Shown here piece by piece: positions 1 through 8,200 of a stretch of DNA of 25,522 bases. Source of the stretch: a virus; IMG/VR virus record IMGVR_UViG_3300010883_000407, positions 1 through 25,522 of that record. The stretch is one strand, 5' to 3'. A program made the position numbers and the translations under genes. Within the stretch, counting starts at the first letter, position 1, and every line of letters starts with the position of its first letter. Below the pieces are notes generated by a model. It was not told the origin of the DNA. It did not search any database and saw only the letters and a program-made list of their open reading frames with translations.

Positions 1-154
1 CAGGCCTTGATGTCACCTTATAACCTTTGGAAGCTATTGTTCAGCCATTTTCATACTGACAACCCTTACCGGTAAATCTATTTTAAAAAACTTTTGTCAT
101 TTTCAGACTTGATTATATATATATAAAGAAATTTTCCAAACGAGTGGTTTTTTT
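1..154. other. Non-coding stretch downstream of the thioredoxin gene
   Basis: No open frame of useful length is visible on either strand. The few minus-strand ATG codons run into stops within a few codons. The stretch holds a (TA)n run near 113-125 and a T-rich block at 147-165. The TA run resembles the AT-rich motifs found upstream of other genes here, so it could be a promoter for a gene beyond the left edge, but I cannot show this. Confidence 0.4.
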
Positions 155-493
155 TTATTTTTTTGAAATTAATCCTTCAAGGAAGTATTTAAGTGTGTCC
201 TCAGGTAAGGCACCTGGTTGAGAAAATACATCACCACTCTTTGAAATTGTAGTTGTGTTAGGAACACTCATTACTCTAAATAAACCAGCTATTTCAGGTT
301 CTTCTTCTATGTTTACTTTATATAAACTTACTTTATCTTTATATTCTGGTGTAACTTTGTTGAGCACCTGCTCATACATTTTACAAGGTCCTCACCAAGT
401 TGCATAAAAATCTATGAATATAGGTTTATCTGTAAGATTTTCACCTTCATTATAAATTTTCATAAATTCTGATTTTGTTAAATTATTAATCAC
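155..493 (-). CDS. Thioredoxin with in-frame TGA at the first active-site Cys (candidate selenoprotein)
   Basis: A thiol-disulfide oxidoreductase of thioredoxin fold and normal length (112 residues from the GTG at 493). The frame reads DFYATW-TGA-GPCK, so the first Cys of the usual WCGPCK motif (residue 34) is a TGA codon at 392-394, while the resolving Cys37 is kept. The cis-Pro loop SVP ends at Pro78, 44 residues after residue 34, the same spacing as Cys32-Pro76 of E. coli thioredoxin. Coding character is good on both sides of the TGA, which argues against a decayed gene. A hairpin resembling a bacterial SECIS follows. The GTG start overlaps the upstream stop (GTGATTAA) and has GGAG 3 bases before it; an ATG at 502 and one at 463 are alternatives. 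A standard gene caller would report only 155-379. The alternatives are a nonsense mutation or a sequence error. Confidence 0.8.
358..378 (-). promoter_or_regulatory. Candidate bacterial SECIS hairpin after the thioredoxin TGA
   Basis: On the minus strand, starting 13 bases after the TGA, the sequence folds as UGU-(bulged A)-UGAGC-AGGU-GCUCA-ACA. This gives a 5 bp stem with a four-base AGGU loop, extended by 3 bp beyond a bulge. The loop begins 22 bases after the UGA. Known bacterial SECIS elements lie just downstream of the UGA inside the coding sequence, with a short stem and a G early in the apical loop; the E. coli fdhF element has an AGGU-containing loop and a bulge in its stem. The match in position, bulge and loop is seen by eye only; no folding energy was computed. 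Confidence 0.6.
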
Positions 494-905
494 AATCTCC
501 ATCGTGTTCACAATCACAATTACAACCACAATGTTTTTTCCATTTACCTACTGGACATTCAGCTATAGCATAATGTACTTTCACATTCATGAAACAAGCA
601 CAATGAGAACATCTACCATCTTTTTTATTTGTATCTGGATTTGTTTGGTCGTATAAAAGAAACTCACAACCTTTACAGATTTCCCATCTTCTTTCTGCTT
701 CTTCTTGTGTTGTGATTGTTTGAGAACCTTTTAACCAAGACTTTAAAGACTTCCAATGAATTGTAGCTATATCTCTTATCTGTTGAGATGCTGGTGGAAG
801 TTTGTGTTCTTCCTTCAACATCTCTTCAGTTTTTTCAATACATTCTAGTTCTTCTTCAGTTGCCTCTCTGTCTTTTGTGACTTTTGGCTTGAAGTTAAAA
901 CTCAC
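486..905 (-). CDS. Cys-rich metal-binding-type protein
   Basis: A 139-residue acidic protein of unknown function. The N-terminal 70 residues are charged and helical in character. The core has paired cysteines: C77-x2-C80, C99-x2-C102-x-C104, then a CPVGKW segment with C117, an arrangement typical of zinc-ribbon or metal-cluster modules in small phage proteins. The last 14 residues add five more cysteines alternating with Gly, Asn, Asp and His, which looks metal-binding or redox-active. The start is GTG at 905, with AGGAG 11 bases upstream. It sits 3 bases after the CGFC thioredoxin-like gene and overlaps the TGA-containing thioredoxin gene, so the three are likely cotranscribed and may share a thiol or metal role. 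That role is inference. The real family could not be named from sequence alone. Confidence 0.75.
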   Translation of the reverse strand: MSFNFKPKVTKDREATEEELECIEKTEEMLKEEHKLPPASQQIRDIATIHWKSLKSWLKGSQTITTQEEAERRWEICKGCEFLLYDQTNPDTNKKDGRCSHCACFMNVKVHYAIAECPVGKWKKHCGCNCDCEHDGDCD

Positions 906-908
906 CTA

Positions 909-1697
909 TTATTTCACTCCTAAGTGTTTAATAAGTTTATCTACTTTTTGTTCAAGTCTTTGTATTCTGGCTTTATCATCTGCTGCTAAACTACCACCAG
1001 GCTGAGCTGCCTGTTGTTGTTGCATCTGTTGTCTCTGACCCTTCATTCTCTCTATAATTTGATCAGATTTTTGTAAGTTAGGTAGGTGATCATTTTCTTC
1101 TGCCCACTTTTCATATTCCTTACCCCACTCTTCAAGTTGTTTATCTGTTGCAGTTGGTGCTGGTGGCCTAGGAGGTTCTGATTTTGGTCTAGGTCTTTCA
1201 AGAATTGTATCTACAGATTGTGTATTAGGAAGGTGTGAATTTTCATCCAACCATTTCTGATACTCTTTTTTCCACTTTTCAACTTCTTTTTCTTCAGCAC
1301 CTTGAAATGGAGGTCTTGGAGGTGGACTTTTTGGTCTTGGTGGAGCTGGTATATCTTCACCATTAACCCATTTTAATATGTCACCTTTTTCTCGAAAACC
1401 ACATACTTGATTTCCAGTTTCACCATCTATAAACCATGGTGTACCACATTGTTTATTATATTTTTTTGAAATTTCGTCTTTTAATCCTCGATTATCTGGT
1501 TCTGCTAAATCAAGTTTTAATATATCGTGGCCTTCTTTTATTAATTCATCGACTATTGGTTCAGCTTTTTTGCAAAAACCACAACCTACTGTATAAAAAT
1601 AATATAAAGTGGATTCTTTTGTTTTTGGGGGTGATGTTTTTGATTTAGTTTCTTTTTTAACTTCTTCAAAAACTTCTTTTTCTTTTGTATCGGTCAT
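909..1697 (-). CDS. Thioredoxin-like protein (CGFC) with Pro-rich tandem repeats
   Basis: A 262-residue protein. After a Lys/Glu-rich start, residues 31-112 form a thioredoxin/glutaredoxin-like domain: YYFYTVGCGFCKK carries the redox pair C39 and C42, and CGTPWFIDGETG near 84-95 holds the Thr-Pro expected for the cis-Pro loop, followed by CGF and a terminal helix. Residues 121-167 and 170-216 are two copies of a 47-residue unit with a PPRPP stretch, a Trp/Lys/Glu helix and an HLPN turn. A Gln-rich linker and a C-terminal coiled-coil-like segment follow. The redox activity is a family inference; the tail may tether the domain to another phage protein. The start has GGAG upstream and a promoter-like motif at 1727-1741, so this gene probably heads the redox operon. 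No signal peptide is visible, so it likely acts in the cytoplasm or in the virion. Confidence 0.8.
   Translation of the reverse strand: MTDTKEKEVFEEVKKETKSKTSPPKTKESTLYYFYTVGCGFCKKAEPIVDELIKEGHDILKLDLAEPDNRGLKDEISKKYNKQCGTPWFIDGETGNQVCGFREKGDILKWVNGEDIPAPPRPKSPPPRPPFQGAEEKEVEKWKKEYQKWLDENSHLPNTQSVDTILERPRPKSEPPRPPAPTATDKQLEEWGKEYEKWAEENDHLPNLQKSDQIIERMKGQRQQMQQQQAAQPGGSLAADDKARIQRLEQKVDKLIKHLGVK
1050..1337 (-). repeat. Tandem 47-codon repeat inside the CGFC thioredoxin-like gene
   Basis: Two adjacent coding units (1197-1337 and 1050-1190) encode the same pattern: RPKS-PPRPP, a linker, an EKW/EEW-KEY-KW helix, a DxxHLPN-type turn and an I-(L/I)-E end. They are separated by two codons. This points to an internal duplication, with the second copy diverged mainly in the linker. 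Confidence 0.8.
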
Positions 1698-1726
1698 AAC
1701 CTTTGTCTCCTATAACATTGTTGAAT

Positions 1727-1741
1727 TCATATATAAATATA
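1727..1741 (-). promoter_or_regulatory. AT-rich promoter-like motif upstream of the redox cluster
   Basis: The minus strand reads ATATTTATATATGA, shared with other intergenic regions in this window. It lies about 30 bases before the ATG at 1697, with AGGAG between. It is probably a late promoter element; the opposite strand spells TATAAATA, the T4 late consensus, so the orientation is not certain. Confidence 0.45.
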
Positions 1742-1756
1742 TATAAAAATTAAAAA

Positions 1757-2155
1757 CTAGTCAATTTTTTCTATTTTATATATTCTCGTGTTTATTTTGT
1801 TTAATCCGTCTGAATTTGTTATCAATAACATATTCTTAAAGTTTTCCCATGGTATCATAAATTTTTGATCTAAGACACCATTATTTAAATTCTTTATGCA
1901 TTCGTTTAATGCATTAATAGTGTACAATGTATTCGAATGTTTCTTTCTATGTAGTGATATTGTTCCAATTACCTTATTATAGTCTACATTTTCTGTAGTA
2001 TCTACATTATAAGTACATATCAATTCATTTATATTATCTTCATTTTGTAGTACATAAATCTTATTAAACACGATTATATATGCATCACTAATACTCTTGA
2101 TTATATCATCAAGTCCGTCTTTAGTTGTAAATGTACATAATAGTTGTGTTCTCAT
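1757..2155 (-). CDS. Conserved-looking protein of unknown function
   Basis: A 132-residue soluble protein with no domain I can name. It alternates short hydrophobic strands and polar turns: an N-terminal RTQLLCTF strand, an IIVFNKIYVLQN hairpin, a TISLHRKK segment, then a Thr-Leu-Tyr-Thr-Ile-Asn-Ala-Leu helix start. This suggests a compact alpha/beta fold. There is no signal peptide or membrane segment. Its ATG shares one base with the stop of the HNH-like gene (TAATG), so it is likely translated by coupling. It ends in TAG. Its place after the polymerase and HNH-like genes hints at nucleic-acid metabolism, but the sequence does not show this. Confidence 0.7.
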   Translation of the reverse strand: MRTQLLCTFTTKDGLDDIIKSISDAYIIVFNKIYVLQNEDNINELICTYNVDTTENVDYNKVIGTISLHRKKHSNTLYTINALNECIKNLNNGVLDQKFMIPWENFKNMLLITNSDGLNKINTRIYKIEKID

Positions 2156-3897
2156 TATTTATTCTCTTTCTCAGCGAACTGAGTCCACCGTTGGTATTCA
2201 AATATATCTCTCTCTTTTTTCCAATCTTGCCATTCTTGTGATTTCTTTCGTTTTTTGGAAGGTAAATCTTTAAATGGTTCTGGGTTTTTAGCTGTCCACT
2301 CTATTAAAGCATTTTTGACAACTTTCTTTTTATTTTCCATAGATCCAGGTGAATCTTTAGCTGCTTTTATTTTATCTTTTATAGCCTTATCTCTTTTCAA
2401 TTGACCCGTTCTATGTTCTTGAATTTTCTCTGCAAATATCTCATCAAGTACTGTTGAGTCTGATGCCAATCCCTCTTCTACAATCATCTCAATAAATTGT
2501 TCTTTATTTTTTTCACGACCACCACTTGCTCTATTGTCGTTAAACCTTTTAATAGACTCTTCCTCTGTATCATTGGGGTATTTTTTAACAACCTTACCAT
2601 CATCATTTACAACCAAACCATAAGTACTTGAATCACCTTTAACAGGTTTAACAGGATTATCTTCTCCCTCACCTCTAGCATAGTCCAATCGTTTTCCACC
2701 AACATCTATCTTTTGAGTTTCATATCTTGACAATTCATTATCAGGATTAGCTAAATTCCAACCATATATAAAATTACCCAATTCCGTCTTACCCATTTTG
2801 TTAAGTTGATCTATAGTTACTCCTATTTCTCTTGGATTATCACTTCCTTTTGATTTTTCAAATTTCGTTTTCCAAAATGCTCTATCTTCAGCCTTTAACG
2901 CATTTTGAACTTCAGTACCCTCTTCTCCAGCAGCTATCTCAGCATCTGTTAGATAAAAATCTCTTTCTAAATTAGCTCTAATATCTTCATCGGTTTTCTT
3001 ACCTTTATACTGATTAAATCGTTCTTCCATGAACATCCAATTTTTTGGTTCATCTACTCCCAACGGCGGCCCATTACCTAATGATACAATATGATCTAAT
3101 TGACATTCACTAAATGGAACTACTTTGCCAGTTATAGGACTTATTCCACCCGTTTCTAAATATGCTCTTATTACATTTCTATATCTTGCAGCTCCCAATT
3201 CCCCAGTAGTATGAGTTGAACCAGGACCACCTTTACCTTTTATCTTAGTCTTTATACTCGTTATAATAGTAGGATCATACATATCAGATTTTTCACTACC
3301 TGACTTTGAACCTGTTTCTAAGTCTTCAATAAAAGTATCTATATTTTCTTCAGTTATCTCACCATATTTTCTTTTTTGATCTTCTTTTATAGCATTTATA
3401 ATTTTTTCAGGTTCATTATCTGGATCATTCAATATCCTTGTCAAATATTTTCTATAAGCTATTACATCTTCACGAGACATATCATACCTGCCAGCACCAG
3501 ATTCAATAGAACTTACTTTTAACATATTGTTAAGTTGATTATCTATATATTCAGCTTTTAAAGCTTCTTTTTTCTTTGGATTTTTTTCTTTGGATATTTT
3601 ATTTAAAACTTCTTTATTTGTATTTGCTTGAGCTTTAATACTATTTTTATCACCACCTTTAACTTTATCGTCACCCTTAGAACCCCAAGGCTCACCTACT
3701 CTACCCAACTTTTTATTCATTGGATTGTCTACATATTTTCTAACCTTTTCTAAAACTTTTTTGATAACTTTTCTTGGTAGTTTTAATTCATTAAGGGATT
3801 CTTCAAGTTTAACCATATGTAGGGGATTTTTTGGATTTGGCATTCCATCGTGTACACGATATGCCCATTCTGTAAGTATTATATCTATTAACTCCAT
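2155..3897 (-). CDS. Large Lys/Glu-rich protein with an HNH-like endonuclease core
   Basis: A 580-residue, highly charged protein. Residues 252-301 look like an HNH nuclease: SPITGK, then QLDHIVSL with D268 and H269, then N286 in PKNWMFM and N295 in RFNQYKGKK. This follows the D-H...N...N order of the betabeta-alpha-metal fold, although the usual zinc CxxC pairs are absent. The first 55 residues (ILTEWAYRVHDGMPNP..., then a Leu/Lys-rich helix) look like a separate module. The rest is low-complexity helical sequence, so a structural or DNA-packaging-associated role is also possible. It lies one base after the polymerase stop and overlaps the next gene. HNH activity is inferred from the residues only, and a free-standing homing nuclease is less likely given the size and embedded position. 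Confidence 0.65.
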   Translation of the reverse strand: MELIDIILTEWAYRVHDGMPNPKNPLHMVKLEESLNELKLPRKVIKKVLEKVRKYVDNPMNKKLGRVGEPWGSKGDDKVKGGDKNSIKAQANTNKEVLNKISKEKNPKKKEALKAEYIDNQLNNMLKVSSIESGAGRYDMSREDVIAYRKYLTRILNDPDNEPEKIINAIKEDQKRKYGEITEENIDTFIEDLETGSKSGSEKSDMYDPTIITSIKTKIKGKGGPGSTHTTGELGAARYRNVIRAYLETGGISPITGKVVPFSECQLDHIVSLGNGPPLGVDEPKNWMFMEERFNQYKGKKTDEDIRANLERDFYLTDAEIAAGEEGTEVQNALKAEDRAFWKTKFEKSKGSDNPREIGVTIDQLNKMGKTELGNFIYGWNLANPDNELSRYETQKIDVGGKRLDYARGEGEDNPVKPVKGDSSTYGLVVNDDGKVVKKYPNDTEEESIKRFNDNRASGGREKNKEQFIEMIVEEGLASDSTVLDEIFAEKIQEHRTGQLKRDKAIKDKIKAAKDSPGSMENKKKVVKNALIEWTAKNPEPFKDLPSKKRKKSQEWQDWKKERDIFEYQRWTQFAEKENK

Positions 3898-3898
3898 A

Positions 3899-5215
3899 TT
3901 ATAACCTCGTAGTAATATCTTTCATATTACCATAATTAAATCCCATTTGGGATTTTGTAAAATGTCTGTCCTCTTCTAAGATATCTTTAATTTCTTTCAA
4001 AGTTTCTACTCCGTCTTGTTTTGAATAGTCAAATAGGAAACTATCATAACCATAAAGGACTAATTTTGTCTTCTTATCTAATAAATATTCTTGAATTAAT
4101 AAAATCTTCCTAATATTTGATTCTGTTTCATATGCTTGAATCAAATAGTTAAATAGTTTATTTCTATTCAAATCCTCATAATTATTAAATAATAGTTTCC
4201 TTTTATAAATATCTGTGTAAACACAATTATGTGTATTTATTTCATTCCATTTTTTATTGATATATTTATGTGTTAAATCAAAAAATGGTACTTTTTCTCG
4301 TGTTTCTTTATCAATTCCACCATATAATAATCTAAATGTTTTGGCTTTTGATTCATCATATGTACAAACATAATACTCTGCAAGATGTGCATGTACAGAA
4401 GTTTCATGAAATTCTTTGTAACCTACCAAATCTGCAATTAATCTTAAATGATATGCATCAAAGTCAAACTCTACAAGATAATCATTTTCAGGTATGAATG
4501 CTTTTTTCTTTTCAGGTGTTAGAGCTGCAAAATTAACAGTTCCAAATGCATTAGATGGTCTACCTGTTGTTGTAGTTAGATTGAATTTACCATATAATTT
4601 ACCATCTGATATATGTTTCTTTACTCTTAAATCAAATATATCACATACATCATCTGATACCTTTACACCATTCTTTTCTATATTGTAGAAAGCTTGTATT
4701 GTATTGAGTGCACCATTATTCTCAAACCAACCTTCATCATTAATAAGTGGATTTAAATCTCTTTTTACCCACTCTAATATCTTATCTGATACCTCGTCAC
4801 AATACTCTTTATGTTTGATAATTGGTACTATTTCGTTAAGCTTTTTAACATTGTAGAACTTATTACTCAAGAAGTCTATTGCATTATTACGAACTTCCAA
4901 GTCCAATGGTTTTCCATGTAACCACCAATGTCCTATACTTACATCAAAAATCTTTCTATATTCAGGTAATATTGGTAATAGTTTTTTAGCATCTGGTGTA
5001 AGAACAAGTTGGTCATCATTCATTAAGAATGAATAATCAACCATATATTCTTTTGAATCTGGATGTAATTGAGGTAATATATAACTCTTTGAGGCATCCC
5101 AATTATCCACATCGTTTCCATGAACTTCCCTAACATAAAGTAAAGATAACTTATTATTCTTATGTTGTGGATGTAAGAATGGGTCTGAATATATGGGTAT
5201 AACAATATAAATCAT
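3899..5215 (-). CDS. Short family A DNA polymerase (palm/fingers only)
   Basis: A 438-residue DNA polymerase I-like protein. Visible motifs in order: TTGRPS at 216-221 (the TGR of family A); motif A EFDFDAYHLRLIA with metal-binding D251; motif B ESKAKTFRLLYGG with K290, F294, Y298 and G299; NYLIQ with N356 and Q360; motif C LYGYDSFLFD with D391. Both catalytic Asp positions are kept. The usual steric-gate Glu of motif A is His256, the Arg four residues before K290 is Tyr, and the HDE of motif C reads YDS. The first 200 residues show no clear 3'-5' exonuclease motif. T4 itself uses a family B polymerase, so this enzyme may have a repair or special replication role. It is the first non-structural gene after the baseplate genes. 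Its upstream leader has an AT-rich stretch but weak ribosome binding. Confidence 0.85.
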   Translation of the reverse strand: MIYIVIPIYSDPFLHPQHKNNKLSLLYVREVHGNDVDNWDASKSYILPQLHPDSKEYMVDYSFLMNDDQLVLTPDAKKLLPILPEYRKIFDVSIGHWWLHGKPLDLEVRNNAIDFLSNKFYNVKKLNEIVPIIKHKEYCDEVSDKILEWVKRDLNPLINDEGWFENNGALNTIQAFYNIEKNGVKVSDDVCDIFDLRVKKHISDGKLYGKFNLTTTTGRPSNAFGTVNFAALTPEKKKAFIPENDYLVEFDFDAYHLRLIADLVGYKEFHETSVHAHLAEYYVCTYDESKAKTFRLLYGGIDKETREKVPFFDLTHKYINKKWNEINTHNCVYTDIYKRKLLFNNYEDLNRNKLFNYLIQAYETESNIRKILLIQEYLLDKKTKLVLYGYDSFLFDYSKQDGVETLKEIKDILEEDRHFTKSQMGFNYGNMKDITTRL

Positions 5216-5259
5216 ACTTTAATATATAACCTTTTAGTGTAAAAAACAAGCTTTTTTTG

Positions 5260-8200
5260 CTATTTCCAACAATTGGAATAGTCTTGAGTATAAGTACCAT
5301 CATCATGCCAACAATCAGTCCAACTTGTAGAGCTACGATAAGTTGCACCTGCATTTCCTGTACTCCACTTTAAATCTTGCATATCTATTGCTGGAGATCC
5401 TGAAGAATTCCATTTGTCGTGCATATATCCTGCATCTGGACATCCCTGGAATATATATGTTTCGTCTGTTGAAGGAACTGGCCAACCCTCTTGGTCTTCT
5501 CCTGCATCGGGACCATCCCTAAAAGCAGCTGCTTCTGTCCATATCGCGTCAATTTCAGTTTGGTCGAAGAATTCATAAGTCCAATCTCCTTCTTGATCAA
5601 CAAGTTTAGTGTAACGCGCGGGAGGGTTACGAAAATTTGGTACACAACGACCACAAGGTAGATTACCGGCCGGCCATTGTTGTTCTCTGCCTTGTGTATC
5701 ATTCTCACCATAACCTGCTTGAAACTGTTTAGAAAGATCAGCTGATATCCATTTACATTTACCTGGAAAAGTATCAGTGGGGTTTCCTCCATATGCACCA
5801 AGTTTATATTGTCCAGGAGAATCATCACCACCATATTGTGTTGACCAACCAACCTTTGGATAAATCTGACCTAATTTTATTTGAATCTCATTTTTAGCTT
5901 CTGTTTCATTCGCGGCTCGAGTCTGACTTTCCGCCATACTATAACCATGTTTAGCTTGAAAATCATCTACATTCCAAAACGGAACATTAAATCCATCACC
6001 TTCACACATAGTTTTTAAGTTTGATTCACTTGTTGGTGGGTCGCCTGGTGCACCTGGATTACAATACCATGGTCCATAATCCCACCAATCATAAGTTCCT
6101 TCATATCTATAATGTTGGTCATTAATGAGTGTTCTTATTCCAGCTGTTATGGGATCTTCGTATTCACGAGCAGCATTCATTCCAGTCCCATTATAATTAT
6201 TAGTCTCAAGATAGTTTGCATCTGTAGGCATTCTTAACTCAGTAGGACCACCACTATTCATCATCATATGACACATATTACACATTAAAAGATCTTGAGG
6301 AGATATTACATAACCTGCTTCATTAGAAACTTCTTGTTCTTCAATTAGAATTGGATCTTGAACAACTAGTACTTCTGACTCCATTTCAGCAATATATGAA
6401 TCAGCAGGAGCATCTTTTGAGTCTACAATTTGACCAGTTATTGCATGTGAGTAGAAGCTATGTGTCTGATAATCGAACATATAGGTTCCAGTGTGGGTTG
6501 TCCAGGCATATCCTGTTTGACCTGTCTCTTCTATCATCTCCATCTTCTCATCTGGAAGATGTGGACCCCAATATCTCCAGTGTAATGGTTGATTAATTTT
6601 ACCAACATTTTTTACATAGTCTTCTGTGAGGAGACCTGGATTTTTATCTTCATTTGGTTTTTCTATTATTATCCAAAAATAACTTGGATCTTGTTTATGA
6701 GTAAGTAGAGTATAGTCTCTACCATGTACTAAAGTCACACCACAACCACGAGTAAATGGTGGCTTTAATTCCATAGTAGGTTTGAGCCATCCTTTCGTAT
6801 AATCATTATCTTCACAGTATCCCCATTTTTCTTTTGTTGGATCACTACCAGGACTACCACCTTCTTGAGGTCTTGGCATATCACCAGTATCATTCGTCTG
6901 GCCAGGGACTCCTGAATCTCTCCAATAAGCACCCATCTGTTGCATGTAACCAAATCCTCTTTCAACAACATAATCTCTTAGGCCTGCGTTATCACCATAT
7001 CCAGCAAATGCTCCTCGATTTTTAATTTCAACTGGAAAAAATACTCTTGCTTGTGTTCCATCTGCAATGTTAGCAGTAAAATCATAAGCAGATTCTATGT
7101 AATTAAAGTTTTCCTTTATATTAAGACTACGATTCACATCTAAACTTTTCATCATTGTTCCAATTTCAGAAAAAATAGCACCTCCACCTAATGGAGGTTT
7201 TTGAATTAGTTTCTGATATTGAGTAAAAGGACTATGCCATGGATTGGATTTATTGGTCAACAGATTCTGTAATCCATCTAGTGTAACTCCCCCCCTTATT
7301 GGGTATGATTTTATACTTTCTACTAACGCTTGAACTCCATACTCATGATTTTCATCATCTAAAATATTATTTGCTTTATTTTTCACACTATCTTGCTTTC
7401 CTGCAGCACCAGATGTTCTGACTCTAAATTGTGTTTCTAATGTTGTAAACCATCCATCAGGAGTTACATTTTGTTGAACTCTCATCACTTGGAAATAAAC
7501 AGTATTTTGATATTTTTCTGGTATGTAATCTACCCTAAAACAATCACCTGGTGATATATTACCAATACCGTAAATAGTTAATTGTAATTTTAATGGTAGT
7601 AAAGTAGGTTTTTTATCTCTCTCATAGTTTTTTCCTAACTCACCTTTAAAATACTCCTCCCTGGTTTGGTGTACCTTTATACCAAGTAGTTCCATTAATT
7701 TTTCATTTTCTGCAATAGTATTATTTGCTGCTTCTTCTCTTGCTTCCATTTCATCTTCTTCAAGGTCAGTATCATTTTCATCTGGGTCTGGTTCTCTTAC
7801 CAGTCGGTCATATCTAGCTCTAACACTAATAGTATTGGGGTCACGGGTATATTTTCTAGATGAGTCAAGTCTTAATTCTTCTCCAAAATACTGAAATAAT
7901 TCTGAGGCTGCTGCATGTTCTTCATTTAATTTATCTACAAAATGACTACCAATATATGGCATATAATTAACAAAATATTGATCTAACCTCTCAAGATTTT
8001 CCAATGATATTGATTGATCTAAAGCCCCTCTTCCACTTATCGATATTTGATCTGTAGATTTCATTCCTTGAATTGCATACATACTTCCTAAAGCACCTGT
8101 GGGGAAATCGAATGACATATTATAACCCTTAACAATAGAATTAGGTGACATAACACTAAATTTAAATAAATTGTTAAAAAATTGGTCTCCTCCACTATTT

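Noticed and set aside
1-154. A small gene on the minus strand near the left edge (GTG near 20)
   Set aside because: Only a few codons are in the window and no coding signal can be judged.
392-394. TGA in thioredoxin as evidence of an alternative genetic code (TGA = Trp or Gly)
   Set aside because: Trp is encoded by TGG and Gly by GGN throughout, no other gene is interrupted by TGA, and Trp or Gly in place of the catalytic Cys would not be expected.
802-1005. Plus-strand and other out-of-phase open frames, for example here and at 14212-14664
   Set aside because: They lie opposite clear minus-strand genes, have low-complexity hydrophobic or Ser-rich translations and no ribosome binding sites.
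2155-3897. Free-standing homing endonuclease
   Set aside because: The HNH-like residues lie in a long protein coupled to its neighbours by overlapping codons, unlike mobile homing genes.
4197-4210. TATAAATA inside the polymerase gene as a further promoter
   Set aside because: Single eight-base matches also occur inside genes (for example near 8300 and 24004) and lack the full shared 14-base motif, as expected by chance in AT-rich DNA.
5216-5259. A6/T6 hairpin between hub and polymerase genes as a terminator
   Set aside because: The stem would be almost entirely A-T with a short loop and no following T tract beyond the stem; too weak to call.
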